A program made the translations under genes and the position numbers. A DNA stretch of 64,000 nucleotides from Agrypnia vestita (taxonomy: Eukaryota; Arthropoda; Insecta; Trichoptera; Phryganeidae): assembly GCA_016648135.1 (NCBI GenBank), contig JADDOH010010944.1:1-64000 (forward strand), in the 5' to 3' direction. Shown here piece after piece: positions 53,820 to 64,000 of this stretch; within the stretch, counting starts at the first letter, position 1; each line of letters starts with the position of its first letter. The notes under the pieces are model-generated. The model did no database searches. It was not told the DNA's origin and saw only the letters and a list, made by a program, of their open reading frames with translations.

Positions 53820-54200
53820 GTGCTTACCTTGCTACTCGTTTTTTCTGATCTACTGTTTACTTTCACACTATTATTACTATTTTCCTGGCTTATACTTACT
53901 GTTTCCATATTTTTTTATATAACTTTATGCCAAGACACAATTATTAAGATATCTATTTACTCATTTTGCACTCTGTCGCTTACTTCTGTACTATTTATTA
54001 CTTTTAAATTATTTTTTTATTTCACTCTCACTCTACTGCATTATTGTAATATATTTATGTACTATTATATCTCTAAATAAATTGTAGTTAACTTTACCTG
54101 TCTCGGCACAGATTTCTCTAGTGAGACAGGCATAGTCCAACCAAAATTTGTATAATTTTAATATAGAAATAAATTAAATAAAAAATAAAATAAAATAAAA
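53820..54200 (+). mobile_element. Non-LTR 3' end, family G, copy 2
   Basis: ACCTGTCTCGGCACAGATTT CTCTAGTGAGACAGGCATAG matches copy 1, followed by AATAAATTAAATAAAAAATA AAATAAAATAAAA. The 86-codon T-rich frame upstream is 3' UTR sequence and not a gene. Confidence 0.6.
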
Positions 54201-54360
54201 ACTTTACAGGTGGATTTCTGCCGTTTTGTAATGATGTTCAACTTTTTGCAAAATATAAGGCAGAAATATTAAAAAAAAAAAAAAAAGAAAACTGTTGATA
54301 TTAGGTCATGGTTGATTAAACATTTTCGACTTTTTGCCACTAGTTATGAGACACCCTTTA
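54201..54360 (-). repeat. Family E partial copy
   Basis: ACTTTTTGCCACTAGTTATG AGACACCCTTTAT is the family E right end. TTTACAGGTGGATTTCTGCC on the left corresponds to the inner TIR. An A-run of 16 lies between. Confidence 0.65.
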
Positions 54361-54724
54361 TAATATTTATATAACGGTCGTTTTACATATTTAAATTTGG
54401 AGGTCAAGGATACACTAATTATTGAAAAGTAAATAAATATAAATAAAAAATTTAAAGAACTCAATTTGAAAACTCTTGGAAGTCACAAGTCTCAATTAAG
54501 TTTGACACGGTAAACACGAGCTGTAAAGCGATTACAGCAGGCAGTACCTAGGCACAAATTCGCGTAACAAGTACTAACATTTATCTCTGTTAAAATTAAG
54601 TATACTCTCAATCGTTGTCTCTGGGGGACGAGACGCTAACCGCTATTTCGAGTCGTTTATTAAATTACAAAATAATGATAAAGCGGTGAATCAGTTTTTC
54701 ACTTAGAGACGCAAAAAAATCAGA
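54361..54724. other. No gene; nothing recognised
   Basis: AT-rich, slightly GC-richer at 54520-54650. Confidence 0.4.
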
Positions 54725-55050
54725 ACGACCGCTGGCTGTAGCTTAATAGATAGAATAAAGAAAGGATGACTGTGGTGGTTTGGCCGTGTGGAACGGATGA
54801 ATGAGGTAATGAAAATTTATGAGGCGAGTGTTGAAGGCGGCAGAAACAGAGGGCACCCGCAGAAAACCTGGCATGACCAGATAAATCAAATATTGGAGAA
54901 TGGCTCTGTTAGATGCTTCAGCAACCGAAAAGCGTGCATAAGAAGATGACGAGTAAGAAAGTGGACGAAGCAATAGTGGTGTGCCAGGACAAAAGAGTGT
55001 GGTGATCTATCCTCTCTGCCTACCCCTTTGGAAACGACGTGATGATTAGT
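54725..55050 (+). mobile_element. LINE-alpha 3' fragment
   Basis: Plus strand, with frameshifts: WWFGRVERMNEVMKIYEASV EGGRNRGHPQKTWHDQINQI then LENGSVRCFSNRKACIRR. It ends CTATCCTCTCTGCCTACCCC TTTGGAAACGACGTGATGAT TAGTTGGTTAGGAGTTAGG, showing a degenerate (GTTA)n tail. Best-preserved C-terminus of the family here. Confidence 0.9.
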
Positions 55051-55625
55051 TGGTTAGGAGTTAGGACGACCGCACAGATAAATCGTGGGGATGAATACAC
55101 CTACACTAGCACTGATCTGCTTTCTGTTTATAACAAAGGGTCCACGAATGTTTGGTCTAACGACATAAGATCCACGTGACCAAGAGCCCATGCTGCAAAA
55201 GATCCACGCAACATTAGATGAATTGATAATGGTGACGAAATCATTGAATATACTCTTTCGCAAATTCTTTTAAAAAAGTAGCCGATCAAGTCAATGGAAG
55301 AAAATATTGAATATGACCTTTGGCGAATTTTGCCCTATTAAGCTAAAATGTAGAAATTTTAACTACCCTAGGAAACAAAGGGAACCAGAAACATATATAA
55401 CTGTACTGAAGGTACATTGGACAACAAGGTTTACTCCAATTACTCTCCTTTTTTCCATGTATCCCTTAACCTATTATGGATCTACTACTTAGTAGTAAAA
55501 CTATTAGTAGTTTACTTATTATTTTATTATGTCTTGCTATTATACTAATTGAAGGCGTCCCTATAAAAAGGGTATATATAGTACATAAGGACACATTTTA
55601 AAATTATCTATGTAACAGAATGCAC
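55051..55625. other. No gene; unmatched
   Basis: Short frames at 55054-55263 (minus) and 55307-55492 (plus) have no domain. Confidence 0.4.
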
Positions 55626-55852
55626 CAGGGGCGTGCATTGGGAACATTGAAGCATGACTTTTATGTAAACATACATTGGGGATAAAATATCGAAAATAAA
55701 TATTAATCTGACAGAATATTACGAAACATTAAAATAGAATATGTTAATTATTTTGATGGGAATATTACGAGACATATCCTTTATTTAGATTTTTTTTTCA
55801 AAATACATGCAAAGGAAAAGTCATGCTTCAATGTTCTCACTGCACGCCCCTG
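55626..55852. mobile_element. hAT-like MITE (227 bases, 37-base TIRs)
   Basis: CAGGGGCGTGCATTGGGAAC ATTGAAGCATGACTTTT at the left is matched by its reverse complement at the right with two differences. The flanks AATGCAC(C) and TATGCACC are a near-perfect 7-8 base duplication, the size used by hAT transposases. No ORF, so it is non-autonomous. A second, split copy lies at 51125-51522. Confidence 0.88.
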
Positions 55853-56814
55853 TATGCACCATGTGCGGTATTTTTTTTCATGAATTGAACTCAATCTTGC
55901 CGAACCTCAACCTCATAAGTTGGCTAACGTGGAAAAGGGGTCTATATTTTTATTCATCTGGTAGTAACAAATATGACGGAAGCCGATATCACTGTGATAA
56001 CTTAACGTGAATAAACGAAGAAAACGTAAAATTAATGTTCATAATTGACGAATAAATATTAGAAAATATCTTTTTTTTAAACGACATTTATATTTAAATG
56101 TACTAAAAGTTAAAAATAAATTTTCGGCCAGAAAATCTCCAAATAAAAGCGTGGGTGCTTTCTCTCCATCAACAACAGATTTCGTTAATCTATATCAATA
56201 TCGTAAGGGCTCATCTTTTATTTGGAGAGTGAGATAAAAATTTTTACTTTTTTTTATATTTACATTCTTTGCCTAAGAACTTTCTATTCAATAAATAATG
56301 CGCAGCGCAACACACAGATTTCTTAAATTAAAATTTCTCAAGGTTAAATTTGACCGCTGATTAAAAATTAAGTAAAAATCTACCACAGACGCGAAACAAA
56401 GGTTAAAGTCTAATCGCGCGACCGTGGTAGCGACACACGAGTGAAATCACTATTCAAAATAGCGTGCGGTTGGTGAAAAGTAACCCAATTCGGAATCAGC
56501 ATCACTTTCGTTCACCGCAAACGGAGCTTCATTTCGTGGGAACTGTTCCTTAATGGCGATCTCTTCACGGTTACCGTACAAAGGCGACAAGGCTTAGCAG
56601 TTACTCAATAACAGGCGGGTACTTCGTTACTGCAATAACTTTATGGGGTTCAATTGATGATGGTTTAGGTCTAAGCAGCAATATCAAGTGTTACAGAATA
56701 GTTGTAAAAGAAGAAGATTAGCAATTATGTTTTTCACAATATTTTCGTACGTATGAGAACACAATTACTGTTTTTTATCTACAGGGGGATGGTTATTAAT
56801 TAAGATATAGAAAT
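55853..56814. other. No gene; unmatched, GC-richer at 56390-56650
   Basis: No domain in short frames. The GC-richer stretch contains TTCACCGCAAACGGAGC and is unmatched here. Confidence 0.35.
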
Positions 56815-56945
56815 ATTACAGAGACGAATCTATATGGAAACGTGTATGGAAGTCTTTATAGGGTGACCAAGGATTTACAAAATGTAATGTTCACCAATTT
56901 CACCGAAAATCCGCACAGTATCAAAAATTTGAATGTTGTGTATAT
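56815..56945 (+). repeat. Dispersed repeat C copy
   Basis: TACAGAGACGAATCTATATG GAAACGTGTATGGAAGTCTT, then AATGTAATGTTCACCAATTT CACCG, CAGTATCAAAAATTTG. Confidence 0.75.
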
Positions 56946-56947
56946 TG

Positions 56948-57600
56948 TCACGGAATGGCAAGAAAGGGGAATTGTGCACTATGCGAATTCCTTGTAATGT
57001 GTCACAACACTATCAAAGGATCGAGAACTGCCCATAGCAATCTAGGGTGATCTGCAGAATTCGGGAAACGCCTGGAACAACTGAGAAGGGACGAGAACCT
57101 TCTCCTTAACACTAGAATAATCTAAAATGTTCGATAATACCAGCATTAGGATATAAATAGCGTGGATCAAGACCACCGTGCAGTCGTCGTTTTTTTACAG
57201 TTCGTCGGTGCGAAGTCGGCCGCGAGCCGCAGGGCGACGCCCAGGGTGGCCAGTCGTGAGATAATCGAAGCGATAAATCGTTAAAAGTGCAAAAAATATA
57301 TCATTTAAAAAAATGATGTATTTCAAAAGTGTATTTATTAAGCCGAGTAAATCCTACACTCATAATCTTTATTCATAATCGCAGAATCTCAATTCATACT
57401 CTCATAAAAAAATCATAAAAAAAGCCTTTTTCCGAGCGCCAAAAGTAGAATCATTTAAGTAATATTCTTTTTCACTTTGTTTAGCTTCGCCTAGTTAGTG
57501 CTCCCAACTTGGAAAGAACCTATGTCTGACTGCAATTCCTCTGCATTCATTCTACTTCCATTTATTTCCAAGAATTCCTAAATAAACCAAACACAACTGA
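56948..57600 (+). mobile_element. Candidate LTR of a retrotransposon
   Basis: Starts TGTCACGGAATGGCAAGAAA, contains GGATATAAATAGCGTGG (TATA-like, about 57148) followed by CCGTGCAGTCGTCG (initiator-like CAGTC), a GC-rich 5'UTR-like part and ends near CAAATAAACCAAACACAAC then TGACGCCATCAATTGTGGGC, which could be a degenerate primer-binding region. Co-linear with 43966-44180 over its first 180 bases. No gag-pol sequence follows, and no target duplication was found. Confidence 0.6.
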
Positions 57601-58043
57601 CGCCATCAATTGTGGGCTAAGACTGTCGAGCAAAAAATGCGCAGTGCAGCCAGGTGATAATAAAGAAAGAAATACCATGTCCTGCGGGTAGATCTTCCGT
57701 TTAGCCGGTTAGCCTCGATGCACCATGCAGGGGGGGCGCAATTTAATTAAACGCACCTGGCCACATGCCTCCAGGGCCGGACGGAGATGCAGGGCGAAGA
57801 TTAAAATAAAAACAATTCCCCTCTGTGATATATCGATTTTTTAATCAATTGATTTAAGTAGGTCGAAATTTTGCGAGCGCATGGCTTAAATGACAAATGT
57901 AATATTCTTGGAGTTGACGGCGCCAGAGAGGGCGACCTAAGAACAAAAACATCAACAACAACCACTTATTGTACTTATTATTATACTATCTATGTATATA
58001 CGTATATCTGAATAAAATAAAAAATATATAAATATATTATATT
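57601..58043. other. No gene; GC-richer unmatched stretch 57700-57800
   Basis: Contains a G-run GCAGGGGGGGCGCAATT. Nothing coding. Confidence 0.4.
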
Positions 58044-58400
58044 ATGAATGTCTCACAGAGAAAAAGCTTTTTATATAGGAAAAGTAGGTACAGAATTCTT
58101 TAGGTGTTTGTGGGGCTTCAGACCTATCATATGGCTGGATTGAGTGATTAATTTACACATTGTAACGTTCACCGATATAACCCATGATTGACCACCACCT
58201 TTATAATTTTTTTGGTTTAGTATCAATGAAGACACGAGACTATTCGTATGAGAAACATTTATGGTAGTCTTTTTATATAATGGCTCAGGGCTTAAAACCT
58301 GTATGGACTGGCTTAAGTGTTCACTCTTTAAAAAGCAACGTTCACCAATTCTATCGTAAAAACATCCACACATTATCAAATTTTTGAAAGTTTTTGTCGG
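58044..58400 (+). repeat. Dispersed repeat C, tandem double copy
   Basis: First unit 58044-58200 (ATGTCTCACAGAGA, GTAACGTTCACCGATATAAC), second 58225-58390 (GAGACTATTCGTATGAGAAA, GTATGGACTGGCTTAAGTGT, CCACACATTATCAAATTTTT). The 102-codon minus frame is an artefact of the repeat. Confidence 0.78.
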
Positions 58401-59359
58401 TTAAATGTTTTTTGATAATTTCCTTCCTAGCCAGCTATTTTACAACACGAACAAGTAGTCAATAGGAAAAATGTTGTTTGTTTCTAAAATAATAAATAAT
58501 CTAAACGATTTAGAATGTATTAATCAAAAACGCTAATACCAATTGCTAATTTATAAACAACACATACTTATCAAGACTAAACAATATCTATAAAATAACA
58601 TATAAATAAAATAAACTTCTTACTCTTCCGATGGTATTTCTATCAGAGGACTTATAAAATAGTTGAGCCTTACCTGTAACAAAAAAAAATCGATTTATGA
58701 TTTCAAATAAAAATATAAATTATCCAAAATAAATTAAGTGTCATTGAAAAGGGCAAAAGACAATTTTTACTTCAATAAGTACTTACTTACTCCTATGAAA
58801 CATGTATTTTTCAGTATCAAGCTATATTCACGCATTGTTTTAAATATTAAACTTTGTATGTGTAATGTTATGTTCGATAAAATTTAGTGACATATTCAAA
58901 TTGATTTAATTATCAAGGGACTACATACATATATTATGTTCTAAAGAAGTGCAAATTACAAAATCAAATTGGACATATGCGGTGTGTATTTAACATCATT
59001 TAATTTAAAAAATAATGATATGTTCATAATATTTAAATTATCGATAATTCATGTAATAAAATATAAGATGGACACCCAGAAAGATTCCTAAAATAAATAA
59101 AAAGTGGGCGAAAATTCTAATATTGATACGAAATGGAGCTATTAATGTCTGTAGAAGATAGTATTGTAAAATAGATTTGATGATCGTGCTAATGTCAGTA
59201 ATGCAATTACGCTTTAGACCAGTCGATACTTACCTACATATATATACAGTTTTTATGAGGAATGGCAAAATGTTATATTTGATTGAGGCTCCAAAATCCA
59301 TTACATATTAAGAATCTATCCATATGACATTTAAGAGTGCATTGTTTGACGTCAGAAAT
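58401..59359. other. No gene; AT-rich
   Basis: Nothing recognised. Confidence 0.4.
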
Positions 59360-59530
59360 CTTTAAGTAGTCGAAAGTCGAATTAGTATGTGTAAGCCGTG
59401 CGAATGACACACATTGTTTCGTTGTTTCCTTGTGTTGGTATAAACACCAACACAAGGAAACAATGTGCCGCGTACGCATGGCTTACACATACTAATTCGA
59501 ATGTCTTTCTAAAATGGGAAGAGGTTTACA
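59360..59530. mobile_element. Foldback MITE, family H (copy 2)
   Basis: TCGAATTAGTATGTGTAAGC CGTGCG and its inverse CGTACGCATGGCTTACACAT ACTAATTCGA, with a central TTGTTTCCTTGTGTTGGTAT AAACACCAACACAAGGAAAC AA near-perfect hairpin. Right end TAAAATGGGAAGAGGT matches the family. The left terminus is decayed. Confidence 0.85.
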
Positions 59531-60559
59531 AGCAGAAATAAACTGATTATTATTGAGCGCTTGCTGCGAGCCCAGCGATGTTGAATAGAATATTATTTTA
59601 CATATTTATTTTTATTCGGAAAACCAAAAGCTAACAATAATTAATTAAATGGAAAGAATGGGAAACATGAAAACCAATTATAGGTTTTCACTGGTACATT
59701 CGTAAAATTTATTTTGCAATGTTTAAACATATTTTATTATTTGAAAACAGAAGTGAAAGATGAATTTTCTATACTCCTGATAGACAGATAACGTAAACAC
59801 AGTACTGGAAATTGGTTTCAAGAAATTAATGGTGACTATTAAAACAATGAACTTTCTGAGTACCAAGAAGTCGTAAAAGACGAATAAGAATCAATTGAGA
59901 AAGCCATTGCTTGCTTATGTATTTTTTCAAAGCTTTTTCATGGGTTTTGAAAATCCACGACCACAGTAAATATCTCCAACTATCCCTTGATATCACCATT
60001 AACGCCCGTTAGACGGCAATAAAATATTACGTCATAGGTGTGCTGGACTAAGAAGTCGATGTCCGCACATTAAATGTCTGACGGCATTCATGATTGATAA
60101 CAAAGTTTTGACGATTGCAAAAAAGGTGATAAAATTCGATTACTCCCTTTGGATATCATTTCATAATGGAGAGCAAAGGTCAAATTACTGCAATACAGCA
60201 ATAAAATCAATCTCGTTGCGCCCGTGCACTAACCGTTCGGAATTGTATCTGTGCAAAAAATATATTTTTGCCACCAATCTATCTTTAAAAAGTTTTATGT
60301 TTAGAGAATAAAAGAACTCCACTTGAAATGCGATGTTTTAGGATTCCGTTAGTAGGTATTTTCGACTAGGTATATCTATTATTTTTCATGGTTTAGATAT
60401 TTAGTGAGCATGCCCAATAATACCTATAAGAAAATTTTATTTACCTATAAGGAAATTTTAATTTAGCGAAAAATTTTTTTACCTGCTGCACATTGCATTA
60501 ACTTGCAAGAGTACCTGACGGAAGTGTGTAAAGGCACAGGAATAAGTTAAGAGAGCTAA
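59531..60559. other. No gene; possible inverted LINE tail at 59600-59710
   Basis: TATTTATTTTTATTCGGAAA then an AATTAATTAAATGG stretch. The 73-codon frame at 60090-60311 has no domain. Confidence 0.35.
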
Positions 60560-60955
60560 CAACAACTAATGAGAAATGGAAACCAATTTATAATGCTTAA
60601 ATTTAAAACAACCCAAATGCAGAACCACTATATTTATAAATCCATTAACTACCACAATAATTTACCTCTAAGAGCAAATCAAAACAATTTAAATCTTCTT
60701 AAAATCAAACTTAAATTTAAAAATCATTTAAACCTACAGGTTTTTTCAAAATACTTCAACACTTCATTATCAAATTACCTTTATTACCGTATTATTTAAT
60801 GACTCGCATATGTACATATATATAATAATAAGAACTGAGGCTCCCTCATCAGACTCGAGAGCTTCTCTTCACTGATGACTACATGAATGTTATTTTGATT
60901 TGTAAATATATAAGAATTGTATTTGTATCATATATTAAATAAACAAAAAAAATCT
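60560..60955 (+). mobile_element. Non-LTR retrotransposon C-terminal fragment with 3' UTR and tail
   Basis: MRNGNQFIMLKFKTTQMQNH then YIYKSINYHNNLPLRANQNN and LLKIKLKFKNHL follow the Jockey/CR1-type end (r....ivp.f.tt..q.s..Y.giklyN.LP.......fK..lk..l). Stop at about 60799. The 3' UTR has CCTCATCAGACTCGAGAGCT and ATATTAAATAAACAAAAAAA at the end. Frame intact over 76 codons. Confidence 0.85.
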
Positions 60956-62400
60956 ACTGGATAAATCGGCGCACTTTCACTTGTTCGACAGAAGCAGAAG
61001 ACAAAACGTTACAGTTTTCAGACAATTGCAGTTATTGTCGGGTCCGCTTTGTCAGTTTGGTACTGCCGAGGCTATCAGAGACCAGAGTGGGATAATTTGA
61101 TTGAGCAGAACAGGAGAAGAGCGTGGACTTTCTACGTTCTCACCTCCGATTGGGGCCCCGGGGGCGCAGCGCCGTGTGAACCGTGTCAGTGCCCAGGAGC
61201 GAGATAATGTGTTTAACATTATCAACCAACAATCGCTCCAGCGCCGCTGGTTGGTTCGCTTTGGGTCAGAACTCAAATAACAGGCAATTTAGCATCGCGA
61301 TAGCGCGAGCGGAATATATTATTTAAGCCACCGGGGGGCGATATTGAGAATCGAGTCTCCGCGCATGACTTCTCACGTCGGTTCGCGAAAAAATTATCCC
61401 CTCTCTTCCGAAATCTCGGCTACTGGGACCACGGTATTAATCTTACGCCATTTTGGTGGAAAAATCATAGAAATAAGTTTGAGGTAGTGAGATCCATGAG
61501 TACCTTTTGTAGATCATTATTCAAAATTGATTTTTATTTAGCAGGCTGATTGAACGTTTTAAATTATACAATTATTTATCCATTTTTTAACTGCATGATA
61601 TCTACTTATTATGGAAAATAATATCGATCAAGTAATGGATTTCAGATTCTTCCACTTTCAAAAGTACTGTAAGCTTTAAATGTTTTTTGCATATCAATAT
61701 GACAAAATATCATTATTTTGTTCATATTTCTTCTAACAAAACACATTTTAATAAACATAAATCAAAAAACCCGACTGCGTAAAAGGTGAACTTTAAACAA
61801 AAATTGAAAAAAAAAGTCCAGTAGTCTAAAATTCTAAGTAATATTAAATAACTACACCATCGAAATATTTTCATGAACGATACACACATAAAAAACAAAT
61901 ATTAAATTCTAATGCGGAACATAGCGACTTTATCAATCGACGACTTTGCCAGTTCAAATATGGCAGCCATCTTTTGTATAACATTTTGGCATATAATCTA
62001 GCTGAAGGGGCTAAACGCCTAACTTTTTGATTTTCCTTCCACTCCATAAATATCCAGCGGGAGTGAAAAAGCAATTAGAATCCTCTTGGTCTGAAACTCC
62101 AGAGATTTCGCGAACCTTCCGAATTTGGAGCAAAGCATCGCACGAATCTCCAGGATTGAATCCGTCTGACTTGGCGATTGGTCATGGGTGGGGAGACGGA
62201 CAGGCCGCGGACAGCTGTTCAAACTTGAGACTCGCCGGCACCCCTGAAGGCAGTTTGCCCGACAAACAGAGGATTTCAATAGGCCTGTTTCCAGAGCTAA
62301 CGATGTCAAAAAATGAAACGTGACAGAGCGACCGGACTTAAGCTCGGTTGATAACTGGCCCTTAGGAAAATGGAGGCCTCTTCGCTCTAGGAACAAAAAA
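60956..62400. other. Two GC-rich unmatched islands (61040-61450; 62030-62350) without identified genes
   Basis: 61130-61280 has a plus-strand open frame reading STFSPPIGAPGAQRRVNRVS then AQERDNVFNIINQQSLQRRW and LVRFGSELK before TAA. Its composition is protein-like, but I do not recognise it. 62027-62323 (98 codons plus) and 62019-62396 (125 codons minus) overlap on opposite strands without domains. Neither island matches the missing N-terminal CH or GAR segments of GAS2-like proteins. Confidence 0.35.
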
Positions 62401-64000
62401 TTTTTTTTTAATATATCCAGTTCAAGGACGATTTTTAAACAAAATGAAATCAGATATAATAGTGCGATGTTGCTGTGAAAAAATACCTATAAAAATGGAA
62501 TACAACCTTATTTGTTAAAATAAATAATTGAAGGTGGTGGCGTTTACTTTGTGAAAATCCATTTTAACAATATTATGAATAAAACTCTATTTTTGGCTGT
62601 ATTTGTTTATTTTTTAAGTTGATGAGTACATTTCCTTTTTTATGTACAAAATGTCTTTTTTACATGGTTTTTTCAACTTATTTTAATTTATTTATTAAAT
62701 TAACTCAAATACAAGGTAAAATAATGTTATTATTTGTCAATATCTCTATAAACAACACTTTTACTAAGCTAAGCAAAGACATAAAAAATTATATACTTTC
62801 AACTGTACAATGGAGAGGTTTCTATTTTTTTCATCGAATGGAAATGAAAATTTGAGTAAAAATTTTTATAACTAACATTTATAAATAACATTTTTTTGTT
62901 AAATTTTACTCAAATTTAAAAATTAAGATTTCTTAATTACCAAGTTAGTTACGTGACGTCACAGGCGAGTTGGAGGTCAATCATTCCGCGCTAAAACTAG
63001 CTTTAATATTCTTTTTTCTGTTATTTATCGACAGATTTCAACATTTTTTTCACCAATTACCAGATACCTATCTATTTACATATGTGTTTGTTTTATTGCC
63101 TTTATTGTCACTTATTTTCACTATATTATTACTTCATTTATATTCAATAGAAACATTTATTTCCATTTCATTACATTCGCTTATTCTATTGCTTGTTGTC
63201 TTGTTCTTGTCATTTTTTTAGTTCTTCTTATTCTTATTTTATAATTTGTTTCTAAGTGAAATATGTTAGGACACAAGTGAATATGTTCGATTCTGATAAC
63301 TCATGCCTTATTCATATATATCATTAACTTTTGTCTGTTATATTTCCGAGTAAATGAATTATAGTATCAGCAATATGAAAATTGTTTTTTTTTTCTATAT
63401 TGTATGCCAAGCTTCATAGCAGTTTTACGGCATGTATGCCCTTAATATATTTTAACAAATTATTTTTTCACTATTATTAAATATTAATTTTTTTTATTAA
63501 TATTAGAATACAGAGTTATAAAGTTTTTTTGTGAATATTGTCCATTGTTACAGTAAAAACTGGCTAAAATCTCCACAATTTGGTCTAAGTCAGCCTTTAC
63601 CCGGGAGTCTCTCGGTGTCATGGTACCAACTGCAGAAAGGTTGTGGAAGGTTCAAAGGTACTGTAACAATGTAGTAGGTCAGGCAGTTATTCAAATGACT
63701 GGTGGGAAACCAGTTGGAGGCACATTATGTTGGATGCAGTTATGATCAGATTTATGATACCTTATGGAGTTTACACGGTGGTAAATCGCGTATGAGTGAT
63801 TGCTTTTTTACACTATTAATAAAGAGAAACTTTTTAAAAGAGGTGAGAAATGTCACGTATATAAAATATGCCTTTTTCTCCGTCACACGACAAAAAAAAA
63901 ACACGCGACATAAGATATAAAAAATTCAAATTTTACGAATTAATTAATGTACTGTAAATAATTAATAATAAAAAATTAATTAATTGATAATGGCGATGAA
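62401..64000. other. No gene identified; AT-rich with a TGACGTCA site at 62954
   Basis: T-rich frames at 62619-62855 and 62970-63221 are low-complexity. TGACGTCA (62954-62961) is a CRE consensus. Bases 63580-63790 are GC-richer, with GGTGTCATGGTACCAACTGC and unmatched. The window ends in AT-rich sequence. Confidence 0.4.

Overview
The window looks like one piece of an AT-rich insect nuclear genome, most probably a moth or butterfly (Lepidoptera). Three things point there: Helitron ends of the type common in Lepidoptera (3' ends reading GAAGCCGCG...GGCACAGCTAG), a dense mix of non-LTR retrotransposon tails, mariner, Penelope-like and MITE remnants in sequence with very few long open frames, and two GC-richer exons with canonical GT-AG boundaries. 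There is no bacterial gene organisation, rRNA or CRISPR array. The organism call is inference from repeat style, not from a marker gene.

Host gene. Two minus-strand coding exons belong to one gene of the GAS2 / GAS2-like family (Drosophila pickled eggs, pigs). The exon at 18767-19052 encodes the second half of a calponin-homology (CH) domain. The exon at 9769-9980 encodes the linker after the CH domain and the start of the region leading to the GAR (microtubule-binding) domain. They are separated by an 8786-base phase-1 intron, and the split glycine codon is restored exactly when they are joined. The exon for the first half of the CH domain and the GAR exon were not found. Bases 1-9768 are therefore inferred to be intron, and bases above 19052 to be intron and/or 5' flank.

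Repeat layout. Almost everything else recognisable is transposon-derived. (1) Helitrons of two families: A (GC-rich 3' end; 6614, 13292, 31117, 41574) and B (CCGTCA/TGACGG terminal hairpin; 1001, 3157, 14232, 15102, 20330, 24650, 35342, 45098). (2) At least eight 3' fragments of one non-LTR element, called LINE-alpha here, ending in a conserved block with a GTTA-type tail, plus several other LINE C-terminal fragments (1265, 21380, 27341, 27880, 47325, 60560). (3) A complete but internally deleted mariner, 31762-32878, with TIRs and TA duplications. (4) A Penelope-like GIY-YIG fragment at 4146-4762. (5) Several TIR/foldback MITE families (15488/59360; 20993/25734; 22410; 55626/51125). (6) LTR-like sequence at 56948 and 43966.

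Most unusual signal. Ten loci carry a hammerhead-ribozyme-like core (CTGANGA - hairpin - GAAAC, or decayed versions), consistent with Penelope-like retroelements, which are known to carry hammerhead motifs. Three of these loci lie inside near-perfect inverted repeats: 5141-5307 (52-base arms within an insertion bordered by an 11-base duplication), 24254-24624 (a 371-base palindrome with a motif in each arm) and 42031-42181. A second item is an unidentified decayed coding-like stretch on the minus strand at about 15678-16220. Several GC-richer islands (about 360-590, 10757-11170, 27000-27260, 47030-47230, 61040-61450, 62030-62350) do not match any repeat in the window and may be conserved noncoding or exonic sequence.
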